Both the position numbers and the translations under genes were made by a program. A DNA stretch of 64,000 nt, from positions 21,076,589-21,140,588 of the forward strand of contig CM067304.1 in NCBI GenBank assembly GCA_034231615.1, in the 5' to 3' direction. This document shows, one piece after another, positions 55,090 through 64,000 of the stretch (positions are counted from its first letter, which is position 1; the number at the start of each line of letters is the position of its first letter). This DNA comes from Meghimatium bilineatum (Eukaryota; Mollusca; Gastropoda; Stylommatophora; Philomycidae). The notes under the pieces are model-generated. The model had not been told where the DNA came from. It did not search any database and was given only the letters and a program-made list of their open reading frames with translations.

Positions 55090-55340
55090 TATTGGAGATG
55101 CAAACGCATACTGGGATCTCCGTAGCGTAAGCTGTCCACCTTGTGTTCAAGAGGTCAGGTGCTAATCCGGCTCTTGTGTACAAAGTGGATTTTTGTGTGA
55201 AGATTCTAGGGGATTATTGCTTGAAGCTACGGAGTTAGGTATTATGAGTGGTACTCTTGGTTGGCAGTATGCTGCTGTGTTGAGATGTTCATATGGGGAA
55301 ACCTGTGTACAATAAAGTCAATCCTCTACACTTTTTGGGC
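55090..55340 (+). mobile_element. SINE-D copy
   Basis: Shares TTGTGTTCAAGAGGTCAGG, GGGATTATTGCTTGAAGCTA, GCTGCTGTGTTGAGA and GTACAATAAAGTCAATCCTC with 59720-59960. The start (CTCCGTAGCGTAAGCTG..GGTGCTAATCCGG) looks like a decayed tRNA head. Confidence 0.65.
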
Positions 55341-55369
55341 CCTTTGATTGCGAAAATGTGTGAGAGGGC

Positions 55370-55665
55370 CTTGTGGGAAAGTAAGTGAATATGTGAGGTG
55401 GCTTATGGGGAAATAAGTAAATATAAGAAATGACTTGTGAGTAAGTACAGACGTTTATGTTTAAGTAACTAAATATGTGATGTAGCTTATATATAAGTAA
55501 GTAAATATGTGAGGTGGTTTATGGGGAAGTAAATATGTGAGGTGGTTTATGGGGAAGTAAATATATGAATGTGGTGGCTTATTAGGAAGTCAGTAAATAT
55601 GCATAGCGCCTTATGGGAAAATAATTAAATATGTGAGGTGTCTTTTGGAAAGTAAATTTATCAAA
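55370..55665 (+). repeat. Degenerate minisatellite
   Basis: About eight imperfect copies of a 30-40-bp unit, GTAAATATGTGAGGTGGTTTATGGGGAA with variants. It lies in the intron between palmitoyltransferase exons 2 and 3. Confidence 0.8.
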
Positions 55666-55927
55666 TACTACATATACAGGGTGTCTATAAAGTCTCTGTG
55701 CACTATTTACATTGTTGGTGACATTACATTTTGGGTATTCTTCCAAAAACTGTTTCACGTCATTGATGGACCATAAATGAAGAAATGCTTCTGCTCATGT
55801 CAATTGCATGTTGGGTAAAGTGACTCATAACACAAAAAAGTTGTCCTGCTACATGAGACATGCAGCGGGAGTTTGAGAACAAGCATTAAAGAAAATATCT
55901 GGATAATCAGCAAGTCTTTGGCATTCA

Positions 55928-56092
55928 TTCTCAGATTTCCACTGGACCTCTCTTGTTGCAGGACAATAGACAATGTAGCAGGACAAATTTCCAGCAGCAT
56001 GTAGTCCAGAGAATGCAGAGAATGAAATTGCATTGTGGCGTCGTTTTATTTGCGTCAATGGCACAACACATCCGTCTTTGGCTGGCCTCAGA
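55928..56092 (-). mobile_element. SINE-A copy, with a second SINE-A end at 55842-55892 in opposite orientation
   Basis: TCTCTTGTTGCAGGACAATA, TTTCCAGCAGCATGTAGTCC and CATCCGTCTTTGGCTGGCC mark the minus-strand copy. Just before it, TCCTGCTACATGAGACATGC..GGGAGTTTGAGAAC is a plus-strand SINE-A 3' end, so two copies are head to tail in inverted arrangement. Confidence 0.7.
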
Positions 56093-56119
56093 AATATCAA
56101 AGACGAACAAACTGTAAAC

Positions 56120-56520
56120 ATAAAAATACATGTAGAGATAGTAAGAAGTAGATCATTACCAATATCTTGAGTACTTAATCACAAATGATGGTAGATGTGA
56201 AACAAGTTAAAAAGAGAGTAGGAATGGTTAAACATACTTTCGAAATAAGAATAAATCTAACAAAGAGGTTCTAACAACACTTTGTATGAAGAAAAAAAAC
56301 TATTACAGAAAATAAAAATCAAACAAAGTATTTTGGACATTTTAAAAGCACATTGTTGGAGGCCTTACATGAAGGTAGAATTGTGGGGGGAACAGGTAGA
56401 CAAAGATACCGGTGGAAGGAAAACATCTTCATATGGACAGGATACAGTCAAGCAAGACAAGAGGTAGAGGATGTTGGAGGTCCATGCAGCAATCTTCAAT
56501 GTTGATGATGATTTGAACTG
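56120..56520 (+). mobile_element. RTE-like LINE fragment
   Basis: With shifts and stops, the plus strand reads YLSTxITNDGRCETS, RNKNKSNKEVLTTLCMKKKN and TRGRGCWRSMQQSSMLMMI. This is the EYLGT..DGRCE region followed by the GRKTWRSM..DDD end of a RTE-like element. Confidence 0.5.
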
Positions 56521-56706
56521 AGCTCCTCCTGAGGAATGGTCTCATCTTATATACCTATTGAATTGGAGGTCCATGCAACTAATCTTCAATGTGATGATTA
56601 TTCAAGCTGATGTCCTCTGAGGAATTGCAGCATCTTATATATCTTTTGAATTGTTTTTAATTCAATGTTATTAGACTTTTTTTATAGTTCTGTCTTTAAT
56701 TTACAG

Positions 56707-56864
56707 CCCCAGACGACGAAGCCAAAGATGATGACTTCCGTTCGCCGTTATATAAAAATATTGAAATACGTGGTGTCTCAACACGCATGAAATGGTGCAC
56801 AACATGTCAATTCTACCGCCCTCCTCGCAGTTCTCACTGTAGTTCCTGTGACAACTGCATCGAT
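56707..56864 (+). CDS. ZDHHC5/8-type palmitoyltransferase exon 3 (Cys-rich domain)
   Basis: Acceptor TTAATTTACAG precedes 158 bases in phase 1, with donor GTGAGT. The exon encodes [40 protein letters not shown] and [12 protein letters not shown], the zinc-binding DHHC cysteine-rich domain minus its catalytic end. [17 protein letters not shown] is a close match to KEDDFRAPLYKNVDVRG of ZDHHC8. Confidence 0.95.
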
Positions 56865-57369
56865 GTGAGTTTGTTTAATATAATAACATTGTATAGTTAT
56901 AAACATTCTGTAGATATAAATTAGTACCTCACGGTGAGTGGCAGCCGCTTTCCATTGGGAAGGCAGAGATCTTATTTGATTCTCCCAATCCTGTCTAGCT
57001 CAGTATGCCTCCTCCACATGTCTGTTTTTGTACATCACCCTGGACAACAAACTTGACTGGTCTGCTGAACTACATGAAGCTGCTCAGCAAGGGGACATCC
57101 TCCCCTACTACTATACACACAACTGCTGATGGAGAAGGTGGAAGATTGTATTATCGACAACAGCTTCGAAGCCAGGAGTTGGAAAGGCCTTGCATTGATC
57201 TGATGGCACATCAAGGGCGGTAACAGCTCAGAAAGCAATGGCAAATACTGAGATGTATACAATGTCCAGAGACAAATAATGACCACAAATAATCTTTAAG
57301 AGTTTGGCAGCGGGTCCCCCAGATAGGACAGACCCTAATTAACTGAAAAATCTATGGCAATGGGCAAAC

Positions 57370-57800
57370 AGAAAAACAACATTACAACTAATAAGAAGCT
57401 ATATCTTTACAGTGGCAACATATCGTTGTGATAACTGGGCAATGACATCTGCAATGGAAAAGAAAATATCAGCATTCAAATGATATGTTATAGAAAGGTC
57501 CTAAGAATATCATGGACAGAAAGACGAACCAGCACAGACATCGCAAAGACCTGAACATAGAAGACTGGCTCCTCAAAATTATTTAAAAAACCACAAGCTG
57601 ACATATTTCAAACATAAATAAACAAATGGTTTAGAAAGATTATAATCACGGAGGAAAAGTTGGAGGGAAAGAGAACAAGAAGCAGACCGAGATGGACACA
57701 TAACATTGAAGATCTTCTGAATATGACACAAAAAGCTGAGCAGCTTGCACATGACAGGGACACTTACAGGGTGGTGGTAAGAGCAATGTTCTGTAAAGGA
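57370..57800 (+). mobile_element. RTE-like LINE C-terminal fragment
   Basis: Decayed frames read SYIFTVATYRCDNWAMTSAM, then MEGKRTRSRPRWTHNIEDLL and NMTQKAEQLAHDRDTYRVVV, the usual end of RTE-like LINEs (GKRxRSRPRxxWxDNI, AxDRxxYR). It lies in the last visible intron of the palmitoyltransferase gene. Confidence 0.7.
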
Positions 57801-57899
57801 CACCTCATATATATATATTTATGGAGATGTAAAAGTTATATCAATAGATTAAACATTCTATTAATATATAAATTCTATTCCTATCAACATATTTATGGT

Positions 57900-58205
57900 A
57901 TGGTAAAAAGGTAGGTCCCATGACATCTACCGTCGGGGATGAAGATAACTCTTAATGTACTAAGCCTCAGCAACTATTAGGTGGGGTGGCCAGTTCCCTT
58001 CCTTGCTGTTTTTACCTCCTCTAATTCATGCGCCAGGTACTCATTTACAGCTAAGTCGACTGGAGGAGTGGTAGTGTCAAGTAAAAAAAAATCACCTCAA
58101 CTCGGATTTTTGTGTGTCCGGATGTGGTTTCGAACCTGGCATGCTGTAACCCGATGATAGCAAGCAAGCTCACTATCATCTAGGCTACCGCACTCCTCCA
58201 TTTGG
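57900..58205 (-). mobile_element. SINE-C (tRNA-derived) copy
   Basis: A reverse copy with B box GGTTCGAAACC (complement at 58127-58139) and A box GGTAGCCTAGATGATAG (complement at 58174-58190). It aligns over almost its full length with 48118-48395, including CTACCACTCCTCCAGTCGAC and the AGAGTTATCTTCATCCCC end. Confidence 0.85.
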
Positions 58206-58339
58206 TATGGAAGTGACCTCAAATATTGATGCCTCATTTTAATTATTTTTTTGCTTAAGAAATAATGGATCAAGGAAATAAAAATGGATCAATGTCTTAC
58301 TCCTTCTCATTAGAAACGCTACAGCATAAACTACAGTGT

Positions 58340-58990
58340 GTCATGTGATGTATTCTCTCCAGAACGTTGTCTTCCCAAAGAACTCCCTGAACCCTTGTCT
58401 TGGGCGATGCTGCTTGCATTTTGCAACAATGTATTCATGTTATCTTTAGTCATCAGTCCATCGTCTTCTTGGTCTGCCTTTCCATCTCATCCCAGGTGCT
58501 CTACCCTCCATTATTTATCTTTCTAAACAGTTGTGTCTCTTTATATGACCAAACAGGTGTAGTTTTCTTTTTGTTATTGTATTTAGTAACCAACACTCTG
58601 GAATCTTCAATGTGTTTATAATATCTGAGTTTCTCTTTTTTTCCCTTCCGTGATATTCTAAGTATCCTTCTGTAGCATTTTATCTCAAAGGCGTTGATCT
58701 TGCAGCTGTTTTGCTTAGGATCCATGTTTCACAGCCATATGTTGCAACTGGAAAAATAAAAGTTCATAGCATTAGCAGTTTTGTTTCTATTTTGCTGTTT
58801 TTCCATGTTTTTTCAACCATGTTATTTTACAATATGCCATTTCCATATCTCTGTCATGTCTCCTACATCATTGATGTTTGCTCCTAAGTATTCAAATTAA
58901 TCCACACATTCTATCTCTGTATTGTCTATTCTGATTTTTGTGTGTTATATCTGTTGACATGATTTTTGTTTCTTCTGTGTTTAACCTTAG
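58340..58990 (-). mobile_element. RTE-like LINE fragment
   Basis: The minus strand encodes LRLNTEETKIMSTD, FEYLGANINDVGDMTE, NMDPKQNSCKINAFEIKCYR and RILRISRKGKKEKLRY, the NTEKTK / EYLG / FEIKCYRRILRI series of RTE-like C-termini. Several shifts are present. Confidence 0.7.
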
Positions 58991-58994
58991 GCAT

Positions 58995-59600
58995 GCAGTG
59001 TTTACAATTACGTAATTTCTCTCCTGCCGCTGACCGCCACGGAATTCGTATTTGCACATATAAATAAAGAATTAAATTCTGCATATATTGGTTTGTGTGT
59101 GTAAATACGAGATGTGTGAGAAAGTGATAAAGACAGATTTAGACCTATCTAGATCTAGCCTATTGTATTTTTGATCGATCGAAATCTGTTGAATATTATA
59201 TATTTTACATAATGAAAACCCTGTGGAACCATGTGGTCTATAATGATTTCACTGAATATACGATGAAATAAAAGTATATAAAATTCGATTCACTGTCATG
59301 TCACTTCACCTTTATGCGGATGGCTAGAGATTGCCCGGATTTCAATGACATAATCACATGATATCGCCTAATGCCATTTTATGAACAGAAACAGGATGTT
59401 AAATAAAATACCTACTTGAGTTACCGCTCAAAAAAATTACAAATCTTTCTTTTTTTTTAAATTCAGGTTTAACACGGGTTTAAGTTTAACATACCGGGCA
59501 TCGAATTTCGCCGTCCGAAATCATGATATGACACAATTTGGGCTAAATGTGTCGCCCGAATTGTAAACACAGCGTGGTAAAGGTTAAATATAAGTTTTGT
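58995..59600. other. AT-rich stretch without recognised gene
   Basis: Contains a weak inverted pair (GTGTTTACAATT near 59000 and AATTGTAAACAC near 59560) without matching flanking duplications. I see no supported exon, and no palmitoyltransferase exon between 56865 and 60642. Confidence 0.4.
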
Positions 59601-59719
59601 GATTTGCTGTATTTCTTTGTGTTTTTTATTAGTTGTTCCAATCCCATTATATCATTTGAAAGAAGCACAGTATTAAACTACAGGCTTTTGTAAATAACTG
59701 CTTAAGAAGAATACTAAAC

Positions 59720-60310
59720 AGGGGGCTCTCTGTTGTAGTGTTTAAGCCATTTACTTTGTGTTCAACAGGTGGTTGGTTCTAATCACACTTGTGACACTTA
59801 TAATGTGGCACTTTTCAGAGATCCCTTGGGATTATCGCTTGAAGCTACTGAGTTATGATGTGTTGAGTGGTACACTGCATGCATTGTGCTGCTTTGTTGA
59901 GAGGAATGACATTCATACTGGGTAACCTGAGTATAATAAAGTCAGTTCTCTGCCTTTTTCAACTAAACATTGGGTGTCAGGACAAGATGAGAAGTGAAAA
60001 GATCTGAAGATGAACAGACTGCGATCTGAGGAACACCCAGATTAAGGAGAGAAAGTGGTGATTGAATTGTCACACGCACAGAAAACCAGTAAAAGATATA
60101 TCTTGAAGATAATTTACTTGGAACCAGCAGGGAAAAATGAATGGGGAACCTGCAGCACAGAGAAGAGAGACTATGAGAATTTTGACAGAGATGATAATTA
60201 CATGGGATCCCCCATCGATGCCAACTCCTTGAAGTGGAGGTGGGGCTTAGTTCAGCCAACAGAGGCTGGGAACTAAGATTGGTTGTTCAATCTCTGTCAT
60301 CGAGCCGGCC
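59720..60310 (+). mobile_element. SINE-D copy followed by an RTE-like LINE tail
   Basis: 59720-59960 is SINE-D (TTGTGTTCAACAGGTGGTTG, ATAATAAAGTCAGTTCTC). From 59962 to 60310 the sequence ACTAAACATTGGGTGTCAGG, ACAAGATGAG..GAACACCC, TTAGTTCAGCCAACAGAGGC matches the LINE fragment at 1755-2230 and continues to its 3' end. Confidence 0.6.
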
Positions 60311-60468
60311 TGCCAAAAAAGAGCTGGTGGTGAAGTAGGAGATACCAGGCAGAGAGGCACACCAGCAACCATGGTATCACCATATATATTATTAATTTCA
60401 ACATTATATTTGTATCATGATGTTAAGTTAATAACATTGCACTAAATCTATACTAATAGATACACAGG

Positions 60469-60598
60469 GTCTTTGTTACCTCTAATATTTTATGGTAGTG
60501 TGTCCTGATATAACCTAATTGGACTCTGTCCGCTGGTTGAAAGGGGCATGCCTCTCCAAAAGAGAGGCAAACTCATTAACTACCTACCATATTTGTAT
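60469..60598 (+). mobile_element. SINE-E copy
   Basis: TCTTTGTTACCTCTAATATT to AGAGAGGCAAACTCATTAAC and CTACCTACC. It is the partner of 5149-5282. Confidence 0.6.
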
Positions 60599-60642
60599 CA
60601 TAATTGTTACATTTCATAAATTTATATTTCTTTTCTCCATAG

Positions 60643-60815
60643 ACTTTTGACCATCACTGTCCATGGCTGAACAATTGCATTGGTCGCAGAAATTACCGTT
60701 ACTTTGTAACATTTTTGTTAACATTATGTATACACATAATCACCATATTTGGGCAGTGCGTATTTTATATAATGCGGCACAGCGAGAACTTAATGTGGCC
60801 AGGTCCCATTGTTGC
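60643..60815 (+). CDS. ZDHHC5/8-type palmitoyltransferase exon 4 (catalytic DHHC)
   Basis: Acceptor TTTTCTCCATAG starts a phase-0 exon encoding [20 protein letters not shown], then [20 protein letters not shown] and a short extracellular-side stretch [18 protein letters not shown] (residues 125-128 of the assembled product) carries the catalytic Cys that forms the acyl intermediate, and the following helix is the third transmembrane segment. ZDHHC5/8 enzymes act at the plasma membrane and have a long C-terminal tail, which here lies outside the window or unseen. The donor is uncertain: GTATCC at 60816 is the best candidate, and the frame stays open beyond it. Confidence 0.88.
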
Positions 60816-60904
60816 GTATCCTTTTTGTTATATTGGCATAACATATTGTAATATACATTGTATGTTTGTATTTAAATTGTTTTTAATCCATCTTCATTTG
60901 TGAT

Positions 60905-61180
60905 CATTCTCAAAACTCCTGCAGGGTAAATGGGGTCTGGTGAGCGGATGAGTTGTGCCATGGTTTGTTGCGTAGCTTTCTTACATTCACCTTTCAGCCT
61001 GACACGTCTGACTTCAGCATGGCTTATTGATCACTTTGCTTTGACCCTCTATGAGATGGGACAGCTCTCATCACCCAAAAACCTCTAGTCATCTCTTATA
61101 ACATGCATGATGGGTAACGGTACTATTCTTTGCTCCTCTCTCGGGCCCTGGCAACACATGGACATTGAATCCACCACAAA
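60905..61180 (-). mobile_element. SINE-B copy
   Basis: TTCTCAAAACTCCTGCAGGG, TGCCATGGTTTGTTGCG, CAGCCTGACACGTCTGACTT, TGAGATGGGACAGCTCTCAT and CTTATAACATGCATGATGGG. It is the most complete SINE-B and defines about 240 bp of it. A plus-strand copy lies at 61545-61690. Confidence 0.65.
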
Positions 61181-61867
61181 GGATAAGTAACTAATTGTTA
61201 GTCTTGGTAAAAATCTAATAAATAAGTACAAATAGTAATACATTCATAAAAAACAGTCATTGATGTTCCGGAAGTTGCATCTTTGTCAAGAAACATCAGC
61301 AAAGGAAGATGGAAAGATCTTACACAACATATCATTCCAGTTCTATAGGAAGAATAGAACTAGAGACAAAGAAGTGGAGCAAAATAAAAAACCCTGCTTT
61401 GTGCATAGAAGTGCATACACAATTCATGAGATACAGAGTCAGAAAATGTGCAAGCAAAAATAGAAGACCTGTGTTGCCGGAGCCCAAAATGGCAGCAAAG
61501 AATAGAAACATTGTTTACTTTCCGTGCATGTCATGAAAGGTGACTAAGGAGGTTTATGTCATGTTAAAGTGACCCAGAAGCCATGCTGAATGGTGCGGAT
61601 ATTGAAGCAAAGCTGTAAACTATGACAAAGCATTCCATTCTCTGAACATCCTGCTAATCTGCAGGAGTTTGAGAATGAATGTAGAAGATCTATATGGGAG
61701 ACTACGAAAGATCGGAAGGCTGCCACTGGCTAGGAAACCCACACACTGTACAAATTAATGCTGAAATTGGATTATCTGGTGCAAAAAGGTGCAAACGTAG
61801 CAGTTGTGGTACAATAGCAACAGCAGAGCATTTGAGATCTGGCTCATGTCACATGAAAATTTGTGCT

Positions 61868-62031
61868 GGTTCATTTCTTCTTCAGCGTTAATTCTCAAAC
61901 TCCTGTTGGCTCTCTCTTTAACAGACCATGGTCTTATATTTCCAGAAGGATGTAGTTCAGAGAATAGAAATACGTTGTGTTGCCATTTTATTTGCACCAA
62001 TGTCCAGATACATCTGTCTTCATCAGAATGC
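61868..62031 (-). mobile_element. SINE-A copy
   Basis: TTCTTCTTCAGCGTTAATTC, CTCAAACTCCTGTTGGCTCT, AGAAGGATGTAGTTCAGAGA and CATCTGTCTTCATC are present in reverse order relative to the sense copies. Confidence 0.75.
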
Positions 62032-62854
62032 TGGTTCATTTAGAGAAAGCACAAAAAAAACATGAGAATGCATCACGAAAAGTTGCCTGTACAAGCATAT
62101 AACTGATCAGGGTACAAAGCCTGAGGAAGACCACAGAAAAGATGGATAGAAAACATCAGGGACATCCTGAACAGACACAGCTGAGGCCACACATCTGGCT
62201 TTAGAACTCAAGCTCGAGCTTCAATCATCCCTACACTTAACGGCAAGAGTGGATCACAAACCACCTGGGGATAAACAATAGACAAAATAAAACATCATTT
62301 TTATCTGTCCTTGGTATCCTCCTTATTCTTCTCTAAAACCATATTTCTGCTATTTTCACATAATGAAAAAGAAATTATAACTAGAGCATTATTTTTTTTT
62401 ATCTACTTGGAGATCATGGTGACTAGTTTACCAGAACTGCGGTCTCCACTATTTTTTGATGGTTAAAAAACTCTGATATAACCAGATTACACTGCTATTT
62501 GCGGATGAAAGAAGCGTTTCTCATGATAAGCGATACATTTTACTTTGATGATATATTGTATAGAATGTTATCTTAAAGTCTTATGATCATAGAGTAAAAT
62601 CTATTTCTGTTAAATGGAAACTTTTCTTTAACTGAAATATTTTCCACTCCCGTGATTTTTCAACTGAAAAATAAGTTAAATTCCCCTAGATTAAGCAGAC
62701 AACTGTCTAACACAATGAAAAATATGCCATTATGCTGAAATTTCCAATGTTCAAAATGATAATAGATAATGGATTTTAAGGAGACCAATAGCCTTCACAC
62801 AAATAGATCAAACAATTCTACACATCTTTGTAAAGAGATAAGAAATGGAGGGGG

Positions 62855-62945
62855 CTCTACGGCTTAGTACATGAAGCATTATCTTCCTCTCCAGCTGCAG
62901 GTTTCTGTGATTGGACCTAGCTTTACACAGAAAATGGTGTTATTT
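62855..62945 (+). mobile_element. SINE-C 3' fragment
   Basis: GGCTTAGTACATGAAGCATT, ATCTTCCTCTCCAGCTGCAG and GGACCTAGCTTT correspond to the last 80 bp of SINE-C. Confidence 0.55.
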
Positions 62946-63099
62946 AGTCCACTGAGTGAAGACATGAATGAAACAAGAAAAGTGTATTTGCATATTATTT
63001 CCAGGGTGTCGAGGTCATCCCAGCATTATTTACTGAAGTAATTTTCTAGGCAATATAAATATGTTCAGTAAGTTGCCATTACTTCTGAATGGTCTTGAT

Positions 63100-63180
63100 G
63101 TACAGTTGGCTTTGACGGGGTTTAAACCTGGTATCTTGGCCACCTGTGACGCGCTCTGTACCTCTCCACCATAGAGCCAG
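63100..63180 (-). mobile_element. tRNA-like SINE head
   Basis: On the minus strand CAGGTTTAAACCCC resembles a B box, and GGTGGAGAGGTACAGAGCGCG a D-arm region. The stems do not close as in a functional tRNA. I interpret it as a tRNA-derived repeat. Confidence 0.35.
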
Positions 63181-63239
63181 CAAAGTGTAATACTTTGTAA
63201 ATATAATAAACTATAATAAGTTGTGTAAATCTGTACTAA

Positions 63240-64000
63240 CCCAGACTTCCTCATACACTGAAGAGAACTCTAGATTAGAAACTAGCAGCACAGCACGTGG
63301 GACACTCCCATTAGTGCTTCATTCCAGGCAGCCATCCTAGTGTATTTAGACTCAGTCCTGATCAGGTGTTGATTGTGTGATCTTCAGGACTTTTGTTTCC
63401 CCCCCCCCCCCCAAAAAATTACCTTTTCTTCCCTCCCCTCTAGATACTACTATTTCTGACATTCTCTGTATGTGTACATTCTCAGTCATCTTCAAATGAA
63501 TTTATTACTGCCTTGATCAAGTCTGTTTGATTTCTTCTCAGCATTGTGTTGTCTATCGTCGTATTGCCTGCCAATATGTCGGAGCTCTCATTTCCTCTGA
63601 CCGCAGCATGACCAGGGCAGTATATCCATGTAATGCTCTGGACAATTTAGTTGTTCAATAACACAAATTCCTTTCTGAGCATGCATTTTTCTATCTTGCG
63701 CAGCATGCTTTGAGAGTCTGTGAGTATTACAGAATATGTTGTTGTATCAGTTATCAACCAATTAAGTGCTGTAACTCCCTTTATCTCCATCCTCATGCTC
63801 AATGTGACAGTACTCCACTGAGTATGCAGAAGATTTATCAACCAACTTCACACCGTTTCTGTAGGCAACAAAGAGAACTCATGCACATAAACACGCTGTC
63901 ACTCTTTAAGGTATACACATTTTTATTGCACTGATGAGCGCACGATCATCACTATAATTTGTATTATAATGTGATTGATTCTTGATTAGAAACTAGCCTC
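63240..64000 (-). mobile_element. LINE-B second copy (RNase H and tail), runs off the window
   Basis: Aligns with 18700-19330: GGTGTTGATTGTGTGATCTT, CATGACCAGGGCAGTATATC (WIYCPGHA), CTTTGAGAGTCTGTGAGTAT. The minus strand includes TYSVILTDSQSMLRKIEKCM and TVTLSMRMEIKGV. A run of C at 63400-63411 is inside it. It is more decayed than the first copy. Confidence 0.8.

Noticed and set aside
57005-57223. Plus-strand frame containing LHEAAQQGDILPYYYTHN, ankyrin-like at first sight
   Set aside because: One short match, interrupted by stops and inside an intron full of LINE pieces. Not enough for a gene.
58995-59575. hAT-like element suggested by CAGTGTTTACAATT and AATTGTAAACACAG
   Set aside because: No 8-bp duplication at the flanks, and the terminal bases do not mirror each other exactly.

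Overview
The window is eukaryotic, AT-rich animal DNA. Exons are short and bounded by GT/AG introns, there are no operons, and most of the sequence is old and young mobile elements. Three conserved animal genes can be reconstructed exon by exon. The dominant retroelements are non-LTR elements with RNase H domains of the I/Nimbus kind and RTE-like tails typical of molluscs, so a mollusc, most likely a gastropod, is my inference. No sequence here names a species.

Host genes. FBXW8 (F-box/WD40 substrate receptor of the CUL7 ligase) runs on the minus strand from 13030 to the left edge. Four exons are visible (13030-12482, 10469-10365, 3338-3174, 2349-2261), and the rest lies outside the window. 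ALKBH4 (2-oxoglutarate/Fe(II) dioxygenase) is on the plus strand, head to head with FBXW8, and complete in three exons (16288-16404, 17561-17992, 23170-23676). A ZDHHC5/8-type palmitoyltransferase starts at 49950 on the plus strand with four visible exons (49950-50041, 54938-55053, 56707-56864, 60643-60815) and leaves the window on the right. All splice phases are compatible.

Mobile layer. A full-length 4.03-kb non-LTR element (LINE-A) sits in FBXW8 intron 2 with a perfect 12-bp target-site duplication (TSD). A second LINE-A copy (about 29.26-35.66 kb) has been invaded three times, by another LINE-A-like element, a zinc-finger-tailed LINE and a SINE, each with a readable TSD. There are also an internally deleted mariner (4009-4749), piggyBac-like and pogo-like MITEs, several SINE families, a twin-primed LINE (20.3-21.2 kb), and many fragments.

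Most interesting object. From 38377 to 44361 lies a 5,985-bp element with perfect 87-bp terminal inverted repeats beginning 5'-AG, arrays of a 48-bp palindromic iteron at both ends, and a 6-bp TSD (GACGTG). It is inserted in frame inside a Nimbus-like LINE, so the ancestral empty site can be read from the flanks. It carries a small spliced gene with a TATA box and a Cys/His-rich product, but no visible transposase, integrase or polymerase. TSD length and terminal dinucleotide fit mobilisation by a Polinton/Maverick-type integrase, but I do not recognise the family.
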